From NCBI GenBank assembly GCA_030262725.1, contig JAJSZS010000016.1, forward strand, positions 1,289 through 45,162: 43,874 nt of DNA, in the 5' to 3' direction. The DNA comes from Candidatus Desulfofervidus auxilii. Its GTDB lineage: Bacteria; Desulfobacterota; Desulfofervidia; Desulfofervidales; Desulfofervidaceae. Shown here piece by piece: positions 8,142 to 18,319 of this stretch. Position numbers and translations under genes: made by a program. Numbering within the stretch: the first letter of the stretch is position 1; the number at the start of each line of letters is the position of its first letter. Below the pieces are notes generated by a model. The model saw only the letters and a list, made by a program, of their open reading frames with translations. It had not been told where the DNA came from and made no database searches.

Positions 8142-8382
8142 GTTTAAAAACCACAGTACCATAAGGGGGAATTTCTACTATTTCCCCACTTACTGGATGT
8201 TTTACTCTTTTAGCTTGGCGCAATACTGGTTGCCACTTTCCAAATCTAACAATCTTTACTTCCTCTCCTTCAATAAGACATTCTCTAATAATTTCTAACG
8301 TTGCATTTACTACCTCTTTAATAAGCAATCTAGGTAATCCTAAACGCCTATGTACCTGTTCAACAATGTCTCTTTTTGTCAT
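8116..8382 (-). CDS. ihfA: Integration host factor alpha-type subunit
   Basis: 88 residues with the HU/IHF fold: N-terminal helices, GEEVKIVRFGKW, and the DNA-binding arm ending PPYGTVVFKPS. It starts 2 bases after the pheT stop, the classical position of ihfA, which is why it is called IHF-alpha rather than HU. It bends DNA in recombination, replication and promoter architecture. It is the last gene of the thrS-pheT operon. Confidence 0.88.
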   Translation of the reverse strand: MTKRDIVEQVHRRLGLPRLLIKEVVNATLEIIRECLIEGEEVKIVRFGKWQPVLRQAKRVKHPVSGEIVEIPPYGTVVFKPSRDLEKL

Positions 8383-8384
8383 AG

Positions 8385-10784
8385 CTATTGCCTCACATTA
8401 ATTTTAAATTGTTTTATTATACTTTGCACAATATTATTGTGCAACTTATCTACTTCCTCATCAGTAAGTGTATGGTCAAAAGCCCGATAGATTAAACGAA
8501 AAGTTAAACTCTTCTTTTCTTTTTCAAGTGGAGGCCCTTGATAGACATCGATAAGAAAAATGTCTTCTATTTCTGGTATCTTTAAATTAAGAACAAAGTC
8601 ATTTATTTTTTGTGCAGAAAAATCTTCTGGTACTACTAAAGATACATCCCTTTCACTTGATGGATATTTAGGTAAAGGTTTAAATTGTTTTTCTCTTTCT
8701 ATTAATTGAAAAACCTTTTCTAAATCAAGCTCAAAGATAAAAGCAGTTCTCTTTAAGTCCCACGCTTCTTTCACTTCAGGATGAATTTCTCCTAAGTAAC
8801 CAATTTTTTCATTATTAGAATTTATCCAAGTTGCATTTGCAGGATGAAGATAAGGTAAATCTGCTGGTTCAAATCTTACATTTTTTAAACCTATTGCTTC
8901 AATTAAAGATTCAACAGCACCTTTTAAATCATAGAAGTCTGCTGATTCTAATCTAAAATGCCAAGAAGGATCAAAGTGATAGCCTGAAAGGATTCCTCCT
9001 AAATGATAACTTTCTTTTGGTAAGTCCTTTCCTATATCAAAAAATACTTTACCTAACTCAAATAGACGAAAGTGATAGATGCGTTGACGCTGATTTATAT
9101 CACAAGCTTCTAAAAGTCCTGGTAATAAGGTGGTTCGCATTACAGCCCTATCACTTGTTAAAGGGTTTAAAAGTTTTATTGTTTTTCTCAAATAAGAATC
9201 ATTTGGAAGGCGAAGTTTATCAAATACTTTGGGATCAATAAATGCGTAAGTAATAATTTCATGCCAACCTAATCCACATAAAATATCCTTTATTTTTTCT
9301 CGCCATCGTTGATAAAGAGGAATAGGTCTTGCTTCTAAAGAGAGAATTGGCATAGTAGAAGGAATTTTTTCATATCCATAAAGACGGGCAATTTCCTCAA
9401 TAAAATCTATCTCTCTTTCTAAATCATGGCGATAACTAGGTGGCATTACTTCTAAGATTTCTCCTTTATCTTTTATATTTACTTTTAAAGCTTTAAGAAT
9501 TTCCATAATTTCTTTTTTAGATATTTTAGCTCCTAAAACTTCTTTTACTTTTGATATTCTTATATTGACAACAGGAGGATATTTAGGGGATGGATAAACA
9601 TCAATTGTTCCCTTTGCCACATTTCCTTCTGCTAATTCTTGCATAAAATAAGCAGCTCTTTGTGCTGCCAAATATGTACCTTCTGGGTCAACTTCTCTTT
9701 CAAAGCGATAAGAAGATTCAGTAATAATATTTAACCGTTTAGCTGTACGTCTAATAGTAATAGGGTGAAAATAGGCACTTTCAAGTAATACATCAGTAGT
9801 TTCTGAGGAGATTTCTGAATTCATTCCTCCCATTATTCCAGCTAAAGCAATAGGGCCATTTTTATCACAAATTAATAAATCTGTTTCTTTAAGCATTTGT
9901 TCCTTCCCATCTAATGTAATGAGTTTCTCATTAGGCTTTGCTAAACGCACAATAATATGTTTTTCATTAATTTTTTTAGCATCAAAGGCATGAAGAGGCT
10001 GTCCATATTCTAACATAACATAATTTGTAATATCCACAATATTATTAATTGGTCTCAAACCAGCTAATAACAGTCTTGCCTGCATCCATAAAGGAGAAGG
10101 TTTTATCTTTACATTTCGAATCAAACGAGCAACATAACGAAAACAATGTTCTGGATTTTCAATTGTTACTTTAAATTCTTTATCAATAGAAATGCCTGTT
10201 TCTTTTATTTCATATTGAGGATAATTTAATTTTAATCTTAAAATTGCTGCAATCTCTCTTGCAATGCCTAAAATACTTAAACAATCTCCTCTATTTGGAG
10301 TAATAGCAATTTCAAATACAGTGTCATCTAGTAAAAGTGCTTTAGCTAAATTAATACCTAAAGGAAAATCATCAGGCAAAATCCAGATTCCACTATGATC
10401 TTCTCCTACACCAAGCTCTTTTTGCGAACAAAGCATCCCTTCTGATATAATACCCCGGATTTTTATTGCCTTTACTTCTTGACCAGAAGGTAATAAACAG
10501 CCAGGAATGGCTAAAGGAGCTTTTATTCCTTTTTTAACATTAGGTGCTCCACAAACAACATTATAAGTAGCATTGCCTGTTGAAACTGAGCAAAGGCTTA
10601 ATTTTTTTGCTTGCGGATGAGGAGAAACAGATTCAACCTTGCCGATAATAACTTTTTTTAAGTAATTATAAGGTTCTAAAATTTCTTCTACTTCTAAACC
10701 AGTCATAGTCAACTTTTCGGCAAGCTCCTCTGGAGAACAATTTATCTCTACAAATTCTTTAAGCCAGTTTAAAGGTATTCGCAT
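8385..10784 (-). CDS. pheT: Phenylalanyl-tRNA synthetase beta subunit
   Basis: 799 residues, full bacterial length. It begins MRIPLNWLKEFV, followed by the EMAP-like tRNA-binding domain (about 40-150; CSVSTGNATYNVVCGAPNV), the B3/B4 editing region, the B5 domain, the catalytic-like core and the C-terminal FDX-ACB anticodon fold with YPSSERDVSLVV. It forms the alpha2-beta2 enzyme with PheS. The start lies one base after the pheS stop. Confidence 0.97.
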   Translation of the reverse strand: MRIPLNWLKEFVEINCSPEELAEKLTMTGLEVEEILEPYNYLKKVIIGKVESVSPHPQAKKLSLCSVSTGNATYNVVCGAPNVKKGIKAPLAIPGCLLPSGQEVKAIKIRGIISEGMLCSQKELGVGEDHSGIWILPDDFPLGINLAKALLLDDTVFEIAITPNRGDCLSILGIAREIAAILRLKLNYPQYEIKETGISIDKEFKVTIENPEHCFRYVARLIRNVKIKPSPLWMQARLLLAGLRPINNIVDITNYVMLEYGQPLHAFDAKKINEKHIIVRLAKPNEKLITLDGKEQMLKETDLLICDKNGPIALAGIMGGMNSEISSETTDVLLESAYFHPITIRRTAKRLNIITESSYRFEREVDPEGTYLAAQRAAYFMQELAEGNVAKGTIDVYPSPKYPPVVNIRISKVKEVLGAKISKKEIMEILKALKVNIKDKGEILEVMPPSYRHDLEREIDFIEEIARLYGYEKIPSTMPILSLEARPIPLYQRWREKIKDILCGLGWHEIITYAFIDPKVFDKLRLPNDSYLRKTIKLLNPLTSDRAVMRTTLLPGLLEACDINQRQRIYHFRLFELGKVFFDIGKDLPKESYHLGGILSGYHFDPSWHFRLESADFYDLKGAVESLIEAIGLKNVRFEPADLPYLHPANATWINSNNEKIGYLGEIHPEVKEAWDLKRTAFIFELDLEKVFQLIEREKQFKPLPKYPSSERDVSLVVPEDFSAQKINDFVLNLKIPEIEDIFLIDVYQGPPLEKEKKSLTFRLIYRAFDHTLTDEEVDKLHNNIVQSIIKQFKINVRQ

Positions 10785-10785
10785 T

Positions 10786-11796
10786 TTAAAATTGCTTTAA
10801 AAATCGAAGGTCATTTTCAAAAAAAAGACGAATATCGTCAATGCCATATTTTAACATAGCAATCCTTTCCACTCCCATACCAAAGGCAAATCCTGTATAA
10901 ACTTCTGGGTCATAACCAACATTAAGAAATACCTTTGGATGCACCATCCCACAACCTAATATTTCTAACCAACCTGTATGGCCACATACACGACATCCCC
11001 TTCCACTGCAAATAACACAAGTAATGTCCATTTCTGCACTAGGCTCAGTAAAAGGGAAAAAGCTTGGGCGGAATCTTACACCAATACCCTTTTTAAAAAG
11101 AGCTTCCATAAAAGCAGTAAGAATGCCTTTTAATTGTGAAAAAGAGACATTTTTATCAACTAAAAGTCCTTCTACTTGATGAAACATAGGGGTGTGCCTG
11201 ATGTCAGCATCACAACGATAAACAGCACCAGGGGCAATTATACGTACAGGTGGAGGCTGTTTTTCCATTACTCGAATTTGAATAGAAGAAGTGTGAGTGC
11301 GCAAAACAACTTCTTCGGAGACATAAAATGTATCTTGCATATCTCTTGCGGGATGATGAGGTGGGATATTTAGTGCTTCAAAATTATAATAATCTAACTC
11401 TACATCCGGACCTTCGGCAATCTCAAAACCCATATTACAAAATATTTCACATATTTCTCTTAAAGTTTGTGTAATAGGGTGAAGTGTGCCAAAGGTATGA
11501 GGGCGACGACCGGGTAAAGTAACATCTAAACGTTTAATAACAATAACTTTTTTTTCAGAAATAGCTTTTTCAATTAAATTTTCTAATTTCTCTTTAAGAA
11601 CATTTGCTTTTTTACCTATAATAGGTCTTTCTTGAGGAGGAAGCTCTTTAACTTTTCTAAGGATTTGTGTAAGTTTTCCTTTTCGACCTAAAAATTTAAC
11701 TCTTATATCCTCAATTTCTTCAATAGAAGAAGCTCCTTCTATGGCTTTAATAGCCTCTTCCTCAATAGCCTCAATTTCTTCAATAAAGTTTTTCAT
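10786..11796 (-). CDS. pheS: Phenylalanyl-tRNA synthetase alpha subunit
   Basis: 336 residues: an N-terminal coiled coil (1-90) and the class II core with [22 protein letters not shown] and a final [14 protein letters not shown] motif 3. [13 protein letters not shown] cluster precedes [13 protein letters not shown], giving four cysteines that could hold zinc, as in many bacterial PheS. It activates Phe and charges tRNA-Phe with PheT. Confidence 0.97.
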   Translation of the reverse strand: MKNFIEEIEAIEEEAIKAIEGASSIEEIEDIRVKFLGRKGKLTQILRKVKELPPQERPIIGKKANVLKEKLENLIEKAISEKKVIVIKRLDVTLPGRRPHTFGTLHPITQTLREICEIFCNMGFEIAEGPDVELDYYNFEALNIPPHHPARDMQDTFYVSEEVVLRTHTSSIQIRVMEKQPPPVRIIAPGAVYRCDADIRHTPMFHQVEGLLVDKNVSFSQLKGILTAFMEALFKKGIGVRFRPSFFPFTEPSAEMDITCVICSGRGCRVCGHTGWLEILGCGMVHPKVFLNVGYDPEVYTGFAFGMGVERIAMLKYGIDDIRLFFENDLRFLKQF

Positions 11797-11797
11797 C

Positions 11798-12157
11798 TTA
11801 AACTGCTAATTGCTGTCGGGCTACCTCAACGAGTCGAGAAAAGCTTTCTTTATCTTTTATTGCCATATCAGCCAATACTTTCCGATTTAATTCAATACCA
11901 GCCAACTTTAATCCATGAATAAAACGACTATAACTTAATCCATTTTCTCTAACTGCTGCATTAATGCGTAATATCCAAAGGCGTCTGAAATCTCTTTTTC
12001 TTGCTTTTCTATCTCGATAAGCATAATTTAATGCTCTAAATACAGTCTCTCTAGCCCGCGCATAAAGTCTACCTCTACCTCCCCAATAGCTTTTAGCCAT
12101 TTTAAGGATTTTTTTGTGTCTTTTTCTCCTTTTAGTACCAGTTTTTACTCTAGGCAT
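11798..12157 (-). CDS. rplT: Ribosomal protein L20
   Basis: 119 residues, very basic, beginning [19 protein letters not shown], the L20 extended N-terminal tail that threads into 23S rRNA. L20 is an early assembly protein of the large subunit and in several bacteria represses its own operon. It sits between rpmI (11 bases upstream) and pheS (1 base downstream). Confidence 0.97.
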   Translation of the reverse strand: MPRVKTGTKRRKRHKKILKMAKSYWGGRGRLYARARETVFRALNYAYRDRKARKRDFRRLWILRINAAVRENGLSYSRFIHGLKLAGIELNRKVLADMAIKDKESFSRLVEVARQQLAV

Positions 12158-12168
12158 ATCTCACCTCT

Positions 12169-12369
12169 CTAAAAAGCATTAGGTAACATACGTTTTACTC
12201 TTTCTAAATCTGCTTTATGAACAAGAGCAAAATGACGCAAATGGCGTTTACGCTTTGCACTTTTTTTTCTTAATAAATGACTATGCCAACCTTGCCCCCT
12301 TCTAATTTTGCCTTTAGCAGTAATTTTAAATCTTTTTGCTGCACTTCTATTTGTTTTTATCTTTGGCAT
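12169..12369 (-). CDS. rpmI: Ribosomal protein L35
   Basis: 66 residues, typical length. It starts [17 protein letters not shown] and has the [22 protein letters not shown] block. AAGGAG stands before the ATG. It lies between infC and rplT in the standard order. Confidence 0.97.
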   Translation of the reverse strand: MPKIKTNRSAAKRFKITAKGKIRRGQGWHSHLLRKKSAKRKRHLRHFALVHKADLERVKRMLPNAF

Positions 12370-12381
12370 TTCTCACTCCTT

Positions 12382-12888
12382 TTATTTAGGCATAAGTATC
12401 ATTGTCATATTGCGCCCTTCCATCACTGGAGGGGTATGTACTTTAGCTATATCTTTTGTTTCTTCTATAATCCGCTGTAATACAGCTTTTCCTAAATCAG
12501 CATGTACTATCTCTCTTCCTCTAAACCACATAATTACCTTTACTCTTGCTTTTTCTTCAGTAAGAAAACGTTTAATATGCTTTAATTTAAATTGAAAATC
12601 GTGTTCCTCTATTTTTGGTCTCATTTTTATTGCCTTTACTTGAATCTGCGCCTGCTTTTTTCTAGCCTCTTGTTGTTTCTTTTTAAGTTGATACTTATAT
12701 TTACCATAATCCATAATGCGACATACAGGAGGATTAGCATTTGGAGCAACCTCTACTAAATCTAAACCTTCTTCCTCTGCACGACGCAACGCCTCATTAA
12801 GACTTACTATTCCAATCTGTTTTCCATCTATTCCAATCAATCTCACTTGTTTTGCCCTAATTTGTTTATTTACCCTTATTTTATTAAT
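12382..12888 (-). CDS. infC: Translation initiation factor IF-3, non-canonical ATT start
   Basis: IF-3 keeps the 30S subunit free and proofreads start codons. The frame shows N-domain sequence [20 protein letters not shown], a lysine-rich linker and the C-domain to [12 protein letters not shown] at 12846 would cut into the conserved N-terminus. The same frame continues upstream to ATT at 12886-12888, giving [14 protein letters not shown], which matches normal IF-3 N-termini and makes 168 residues. AGGAGG lies 7 bases before this ATT. The ATT shares its last T with the thrS stop TAA. An AUU start is the known autoregulatory device of infC in E. coli, since IF-3 discriminates against it. Confidence 0.9.
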   Translation of the reverse strand: MNKIRVNKQIRAKQVRLIGIDGKQIGIVSLNEALRRAEEEGLDLVEVAPNANPPVCRIMDYGKYKYQLKKKQQEARKKQAQIQVKAIKMRPKIEEHDFQFKLKHIKRFLTEEKARVKVIMWFRGREIVHADLGKAVLQRIIEETKDIAKVHTPPVMEGRNMTMILMPK

Positions 12889-14812
12889 AAGATTCCCTCC
12901 TTTTTGGTCTTGGTATGGCAGTTTCTTCTTTTAATAATTCAATAAAGGTTTCAAGACCCATACTGCCTAAATTTTCTCCACTTCTTCTTCTTGGAGTCAC
13001 TGTTTGTGTTTCCACTTCTTTATCTCCAATAACTACCATAAATGGAACTTTTTGCAATTGCGCCTCACGAATTTTATATCCTAATTTTTCATTTCGAAAA
13101 TCTGTCTCTACTCTAAATTCTTCCATACAAAGCCTTTCATATACTTTTTGAGCATAAGCTATGTTTCTATCAGTAACAGTTAAAATACGCACCTGTACTG
13201 GTGCTAACCAAGGTGGAAATGCACCAGCAAAATGCTCTGTTAACACTCCAATAAATCTTTCTAAAGTGCCAAGGATAACTCGGTGAAGCATAGCCGGGCG
13301 TTTTTTTTGACCATCACTGTCTATATAAGTAAGGTCAAATCTTTCTGGTAAGGCAAAATCACATTGAATAGTAGCACATTGCCATTTTCTACCAAGGGCA
13401 TCCTTTAATTTAATATCTATTTTAGGTCCATAAAATGCACCTTCACCCTCACAGATTCGGTAATTAATGCCTTTATCTTTTAAGGCTTGTTTTAAAGTCT
13501 CTGTTGCATGCTCCCATATTTCATCAGAGCCAATAAACTTATCTGGACGAGTACTTAATTCGACTTCATAATTAAAACCAAAAATCTGCATAACATCATC
13601 CACAAAATCTAATATTCCTTTAATCTCACTATTCAATTGGTCTGGACGACAAAATATATGAGCATCATCTTGGGTAAATTGCCTTACTCTTAACATACCA
13701 TGTAAAACACCTGATTTTTCATGGCGACAGACTGTACCCAATTCAAAAAAACGCAAAGGCAAATCTCTATAACTTCTTATCTTTGAACGATAAATAAGAA
13801 TATGGGCTAAACAATTCATAGGTTTTATGCCATAAAGATGTCCTTCTATTTCTGTAAAATACATATTTTCTTTATAATAATCCAAATGACCAGATTGCTT
13901 CCAAAGTTCTGCTTTTAATAACTGTGGTCCCATAACCATTTGATAACCGCGTCGCAAATGTTCTTTTATTTCAAATTCTTCTAAAATATGTCTTAAAATG
14001 GCTCCTTTAGGTAAATAAACAGGTAAACCAGCACCAATTTCTTCAAATTGTGTAAATAAATCTAATTCTTTACCTAATCGGCGATGATCACGTCGTTTTG
14101 CTTCTTCTAAATGATGAAGATATTTATCTAAATCTTTCTTATCAAAAAAAGCAGTGCCATAAATCCTTTGAAGCATAGGGTTTCTTTCATCACCACGCCA
14201 ATAAGCACCTGCTACTGAAAGTAATTTAAAAGCCTTAATTTTATCTGTAGATTCAAGATGAGGCCCACGACACAAATCAATAAAATCACCTACTTTATAT
14301 ATAGAAACTATGCCATCTGAAATTCCATTAAGGATTTCTAATTTATAAGTTTCGCCCAAAGATTCAAATAATTTTTTTGCCTCTTCTTTACTAATTTCTT
14401 TTCTTTCAAAACGCTCCCCACGGGCAATAATTTTTTGCATTTCTGCTTCTATTTTTTCTAAGTCTTCTGGAGTAAAACCAGGTGGGTAATCAAAGTCATA
14501 ATAAAATCCTGTTTCAATTGGTGGGCCAATAGTAACTTTTGCTTCAGGATAAAGATGTTTTACTGCTTCAGCCATAACATGAGCAGTACTATGACGTAGG
14601 ATTTCTAAAGCTAAGGGAGAATCCATAGTGATAGGTTCAATCTCTGCTGATTCTTTTAATACAAAACTTAAATCTACTAATTGACCATTTACTTTTGCTG
14701 CTATAAGTTTCTCTTCAGGTATACCTAATTTAAGAAAGATATCTTTGACTTTAGTACCTACTGGAAGACAGATTTTCTTTTTACTACATTTTACCTCAAT
14801 TTCTTCAGCCAT
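12884..14812 (-). CDS. thrS: Threonyl-tRNA synthetase
   Basis: 642 residues from ATG at 14812: a TGS domain (1-60), the second additional editing domain with [11 protein letters not shown], the class II core ([16 protein letters not shown], with Cys/His zinc ligands) and an anticodon-binding C-domain. An in-frame ATG at 14890 would add 26 residues, but those codons lie inside the tRNA-Val gene, so it is rejected; GGGGA precedes 14812. Thr and Phe synthetases, IF-3, L20 and L35 share one transcript. Confidence 0.96.
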   Translation of the reverse strand: MAEEIEVKCSKKKICLPVGTKVKDIFLKLGIPEEKLIAAKVNGQLVDLSFVLKESAEIEPITMDSPLALEILRHSTAHVMAEAVKHLYPEAKVTIGPPIETGFYYDFDYPPGFTPEDLEKIEAEMQKIIARGERFERKEISKEEAKKLFESLGETYKLEILNGISDGIVSIYKVGDFIDLCRGPHLESTDKIKAFKLLSVAGAYWRGDERNPMLQRIYGTAFFDKKDLDKYLHHLEEAKRRDHRRLGKELDLFTQFEEIGAGLPVYLPKGAILRHILEEFEIKEHLRRGYQMVMGPQLLKAELWKQSGHLDYYKENMYFTEIEGHLYGIKPMNCLAHILIYRSKIRSYRDLPLRFFELGTVCRHEKSGVLHGMLRVRQFTQDDAHIFCRPDQLNSEIKGILDFVDDVMQIFGFNYEVELSTRPDKFIGSDEIWEHATETLKQALKDKGINYRICEGEGAFYGPKIDIKLKDALGRKWQCATIQCDFALPERFDLTYIDSDGQKKRPAMLHRVILGTLERFIGVLTEHFAGAFPPWLAPVQVRILTVTDRNIAYAQKVYERLCMEEFRVETDFRNEKLGYKIREAQLQKVPFMVVIGDKEVETQTVTPRRRSGENLGSMGLETFIELLKEETAIPRPKRRESY

Positions 14813-14829
14813 TTTCCCCAAAATAAAAA

Positions 14830-14904
14830 TGGTAGGCACGGGCGGGATCGAACCGCCGACCTCTACCGCGTCAAGGTAGCGCTCTCCCACTGAGCTACGT
14901 GCCT
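14830..14904 (-). tRNA. tRNA-Val (anticodon GAC), CCA encoded
   Basis: A 75-nt cloverleaf read on the minus strand: acceptor AGGCACG/CGTGCCT, D arm GCTC/GAGC, anticodon stem CTACC/GGTAG with loop TTGACGC (anticodon GAC), T arm GGCGG/CCGCC with TTCGATC, discriminator A and CCA. It lies 17 bases before thrS and 11 bases after a consensus -10, so it must be cut from the 5' end of the synthetase operon transcript. Confidence 0.97.
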
Positions 14905-14915
14905 ACAGTATTTTA

Positions 14916-14944
14916 AAATTATCAATTCTTCCAACCCCTGTCAA
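14916..14944 (-). promoter_or_regulatory. Sigma-70 promoter of the tRNA-Val/thrS operon
   Basis: Minus strand TTGACA (14939-14944), 17-base spacer, TAATTT (14916-14921). The tRNA 5' end follows after 11 bases, so the transcript leader is only a few bases long. Confidence 0.85.
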
Positions 14945-15019
14945 GCACAAAAGAAAATTATCAAAAAAAAGCAAAAAAGTCTAGACAAAAAAAGAAAATA
15001 TTTTTTAAATATCCTCAAT

Positions 15020-15946
15020 ATGGGCAAACGTGTTCTTGTTACAGGAGGAACTGGGTTTATCGGTAGTCATCTTGTAGAATGGTTACTTAAAAAGAATTAT
15101 GAGGTTTTTTGTTTGGTAAGGAATCCTGCTCGATTGAGATGGTTAAAAGGGTTACCAGTATATTTAATTATAGGTGATTGTCAAGCAAAGGATTTAAGAT
15201 TGCCTCAGGTAGAGGTTGTTTATCATGTAGCTGGAGTGGTAAAGGCAAAAAAACCTTCTTTATTTTATAATGTAAATTATAAAGGTACAGTAAATCTTGC
15301 TCAAGCAGTCTTAAAACAAAAATTGCCTCTTAAGTACTTTATCTTTATTTCAACCTTAGCTGTTTGTGCTGATTCTCTTTCTCATTATGCTCATAGTAAG
15401 CTATTGGCAGAAAGAGAACTTTTAAAACTTCCTTTACCTCTTATAATCTTTCGCCCAACAGCTATATATGGCCCAAGAGATAAAGAATTTCTTAGTTTTT
15501 GTCGTTTGATTAAGTATGGTTTGGCTCCAATATTAAATCCTGAAGGAATTTTAAGTTTTTGTTATATTGATGATTTAATAGAAATATTAGGTGCTGTTCT
15601 TGAAAAGGAGATTCCTTCTAAAAAGATCTTTGCAGTTTCTGATGGAAAGGCATATAGCTGGGAAGAGGCTTTAAAAATAGTTGCATCTGCTTTGCAAAAG
15701 AAACCAATTTATTTTAAAATTCCAAAAAAATTAACTTATATTTTAGCTTTGATATTTGAAAAACTTAATATTTTTATTAAAGAACCTATAATTTTTAATC
15801 AAGATAAGTTAAAAGAGATCTTTCATAAAAATTGGTTTTGTGATATTTCAGAAATCCAAAAGCTACTAGGTTATACACCAAAGTATGATTTATTTTCAGG
15901 AATGGTAAAGACGATAAATTGGTATCAAAGACAGGGATGGATATGA
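15020..15946 (+). CDS. NAD-dependent epimerase/reductase, probable ceramide reductase (CerR-like)
   Basis: 308 residues, an extended short-chain dehydrogenase. The Rossmann motif TGGTGFIGSHL is at residues 8-18 and the catalytic pair Tyr123/Lys127 in YAHSK. On its own it could reduce or epimerise many substrates. Its position 8 bp before a serine-palmitoyltransferase-like gene and a GNAT gene matches the three enzymes described for bacterial ceramide synthesis in Caulobacter, where an epimerase-like CerR reduces the 3-keto group of oxidised ceramide. It has no clear Shine-Dalgarno; the start is set by the Rossmann strand. Confidence 0.78.
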   Translation: MGKRVLVTGGTGFIGSHLVEWLLKKNYEVFCLVRNPARLRWLKGLPVYLIIGDCQAKDLRLPQVEVVYHVAGVVKAKKPSLFYNVNYKGTVNLAQAVLKQKLPLKYFIFISTLAVCADSLSHYAHSKLLAERELLKLPLPLIIFRPTAIYGPRDKEFLSFCRLIKYGLAPILNPEGILSFCYIDDLIEILGAVLEKEIPSKKIFAVSDGKAYSWEEALKIVASALQKKPIYFKIPKKLTYILALIFEKLNIFIKEPIIFNQDKLKEIFHKNWFCDISEIQKLLGYTPKYDLFSGMVKTINWYQRQGWI

Positions 15947-15954
15947 GGTAAGTC

Positions 15955-17139
15955 ATGGATATTTTTGCAAAATGTTTTAGATTTGCCTCCCAAGTAGAGG
16001 AAGTGAAATCAGAAAGAAAATATTTTTATTTTCGCACCATTTCTTCTATTCAAGGGCCAGAGGTAATAGTAGGGGGACGTCGTCTAATTATGCTTGGTTC
16101 AAATAATTACTTGGGATTAACAGAAGATCCTCGAGTAAAAGAAGCTGCTATCAAAGCAATAAAAAAATATGGAACAGGTTGTGCAGGTTCTCGTCTTCTC
16201 AATGGAACAGTAGATTTACATGAGGCATTAGAGGCTCAAATTGCCTCTTTTTTTAAAAAGGAAGCAGCAATTGTTTTTTCTACTGGTATGCAAGCAAATT
16301 TAGGCACTATCCAAGCACTTTTAACGCAAGATAGTGTTGCCATTTTAGATAAATTTGATCATGCCAGTATTATTGATGGCTGCCGTTTAGGATATGGAGA
16401 GTTTAAACGCTATCCTCATAATGATATGCAAGCATTAGAAAGATTATTACAGAATGAAAAAGAAAAAGCAAAACTTATTATTGTAGATGGTGTATTTAGT
16501 ATGGAAGGGGATTTAGCTAATTTGCCAGAGATTATTCGTCTTGCTCGAAAATATGATGCAAGGGTAATGGTAGATGATGCTCATGGTATTGGTGTAATGG
16601 GGAAAAATGGTCGAGGTATAGCTGAATATTTTGGTTTGGAAAAAGAAGTGGATATTATTATGGGAACATTTAGCAAATCTTTAGCTACTATTGGCGGTTT
16701 TATTGCTACTAAAAAAGAAGTAATAGAATATGTAAGACATGTTGGGCGTGCCCTTCTATTCAGTGCTAGTTTAGCACCTCCTTTAGCAGCTGCGGCTAGT
16801 ATGGCACTTAAAATTATTGAAACAGAACCAGAAAGAAGAGAAAAACTTTGGGAAAATACACGTTTTTGGTTAGATGGTTTAAAAAATCTTGGTTTTGACA
16901 CAGGTTATAGTGTTACACCAATTGTGCCAGTAGTTATAGGTGATCCTAATAAGACATTTGAGATGTGTCGTCATTTAGAAGAAAATGGAGTATTTGTAAA
17001 TGCTGTTGTACCACCTGCTGTCCCACCTGGAAGAGCTCTATTACGTACAAGTGTTATGGCTACTCATACTAAAGAACAGTTAGAAAGGGCACTTGAGGCG
17101 TTTGCTCAAGCAGGTCGAAAAGTAGGTATTATTCCGTGA
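15955..17139 (+). CDS. spt: PLP-dependent alpha-oxoamine synthase, serine palmitoyltransferase-like
   Basis: 394 residues. Hallmarks are GSNNYLGL, the [13 protein letters not shown] loop, [18 protein letters not shown] and the PLP Schiff-base motif [13 protein letters not shown] with Lys241. The GTFSKS form and the ending [27 protein letters not shown] resemble bacterial serine palmitoyltransferase more than KBL or BioF, which usually carry GTLGKA. SPT joins L-serine and an acyl thioester to make 3-ketosphinganine. The acyl-carrier protein gene that sits beside spt in some bacteria is absent here. The gene overlaps the GNAT gene by GTGA. Confidence 0.8.
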   Translation: MDIFAKCFRFASQVEEVKSERKYFYFRTISSIQGPEVIVGGRRLIMLGSNNYLGLTEDPRVKEAAIKAIKKYGTGCAGSRLLNGTVDLHEALEAQIASFFKKEAAIVFSTGMQANLGTIQALLTQDSVAILDKFDHASIIDGCRLGYGEFKRYPHNDMQALERLLQNEKEKAKLIIVDGVFSMEGDLANLPEIIRLARKYDARVMVDDAHGIGVMGKNGRGIAEYFGLEKEVDIIMGTFSKSLATIGGFIATKKEVIEYVRHVGRALLFSASLAPPLAAAASMALKIIETEPERREKLWENTRFWLDGLKNLGFDTGYSVTPIVPVVIGDPNKTFEMCRHLEENGVFVNAVVPPAVPPGRALLRTSVMATHTKEQLERALEAFAQAGRKVGIIP

Positions 17140-18260
17140 TAAAAATAAAAAAAGTTATTACTAAATCCCAATGGCAGACATTTTTACACCTTCCTTGGAA
17201 AATTTATAAAAATGATCCATATTGGGTGCCTCCTTTATTAAAGGATGTAAAATTCTGTTTGAATGAAAAAGAGAACCCATTTTATGACCATGCTTATCGC
17301 GAGCTTTTTCTTGCATATAAAAATGAGGAAGCTCTTGGACGTATAGTAGCTATTGTTGACGAAAATTATAATGCTTATCATCATGAAAAAATTGGTTGGT
17401 TTGGCTTTTTAGAAACAGTAAATGATTTTACAGTTATTTCTGCCTTGATAGATATTGTTAAAGAATATTTAGCCCATTTTGGGATAAAATATCTTTATGG
17501 CCCGGTGAATCCTTCTACTAATGAGACTTGTGGTCTTCTTGTAGAAGGTTTTGATGATCCTCCCTGCTTTTTGATGGCTTATAATCCACCATATTATGCT
17601 CAGTTGTTGGAAAAATGTGGTTTTAAAAAAATAAAAGATCTTCTTGCTTATGAAACTTCCTTACCTTTTTCAAAAACTTTACTTCAAAGATTTGAAAATA
17701 TTTGTATTTGTTTAAAAAATCGCTATCCTGAACTAAAGGTCAGACATATTTATATGGAAGATTTTGAAAAAGAGTTAAAACGCATACAAGAAGTTTATAA
17801 TGAAGCATGGTCTAGAAATTGGGGCTTTGTACCTATGACAGAAGCAGAGATAAGAAAGATGGCAGAACGCCTTAAACCTTTAGTTGTGCCAGAGTTTGTT
17901 TGGTTAGCAGAAATAAGGGAAGAACCAATTGCTTTTATGATGTTTTTACCTGATTATTTTCAGGTATTTAGACATTTAAATGGACGTTTTTTTCTACTTA
18001 ATTGGTTAAAATTCTTTTGGTATCGAAGGAAAATAAATAGAATAAGAGTTGTTACTTTAGGGGTTAAAAGGCAATATCATCATAGTGGAGTGGTACCTCT
18101 ATTTCTTCTTCAAGCAGGAAAAACATTATTAAAATTTCCTTATAAACGTCTTGAATTTTCTTGGATTCTTGAAGATAATCTTCCAGTAATTCGTATTGCT
18201 GAGTTAATAAATGCAAGCTTAAAAAAACGATATCGTATCTATGGAATTAAAATAAATTAA
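17136..18260 (+). CDS. GNAT-family acyltransferase, probable bacterial ceramide synthase
   Basis: 374 residues, starting GTG inside the spt stop. The N-half has [16 protein letters not shown] and NPFYDHA, the GNAT core has [21 protein letters not shown], and a [12 protein letters not shown] block suggests the acyl-CoA pyrophosphate loop. Long GNAT proteins of this type act as bacterial ceramide synthase, N-acylating 3-ketosphinganine. The assignment rests on the combination with the reductase and SPT-like genes; alone it would be an unassigned acyltransferase. The next gene has its own promoter, so the operon ends here. Confidence 0.75.
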   Translation: MIKIKKVITKSQWQTFLHLPWKIYKNDPYWVPPLLKDVKFCLNEKENPFYDHAYRELFLAYKNEEALGRIVAIVDENYNAYHHEKIGWFGFLETVNDFTVISALIDIVKEYLAHFGIKYLYGPVNPSTNETCGLLVEGFDDPPCFLMAYNPPYYAQLLEKCGFKKIKDLLAYETSLPFSKTLLQRFENICICLKNRYPELKVRHIYMEDFEKELKRIQEVYNEAWSRNWGFVPMTEAEIRKMAERLKPLVVPEFVWLAEIREEPIAFMMFLPDYFQVFRHLNGRFFLLNWLKFFWYRRKINRIRVVTLGVKRQYHHSGVVPLFLLQAGKTLLKFPYKRLEFSWILEDNLPVIRIAELINASLKKRYRIYGIKIN

Positions 18261-18271
18261 GCAAGACTTTC

Positions 18272-18301
18272 TTGACATAATTAGAAAGACAATATTATAC
18301 T
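18272..18301 (+). promoter_or_regulatory. Promoter with overlapping palindrome before the HDOD gene
   Basis: TTGACA (18272-18277), 18-base spacer, TATACT (18296-18301). A perfect inverted repeat, ACTAAGC-N7-GCTTAGT (18299-18319), begins within the -10 and ends at the ATG, covering the expected transcription start: operator-like. Confidence 0.72.
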
Positions 18302-18319
18302 AAGCAAAAAGAGCTTAGT

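Noticed and set aside
14813-14890. N-terminal extension of ThrRS from ATG 14890
   Set aside because: The extra 26 codons are the tRNA-Val gene read in frame; ATG 14812 has a Shine-Dalgarno and gives the normal N-terminus.
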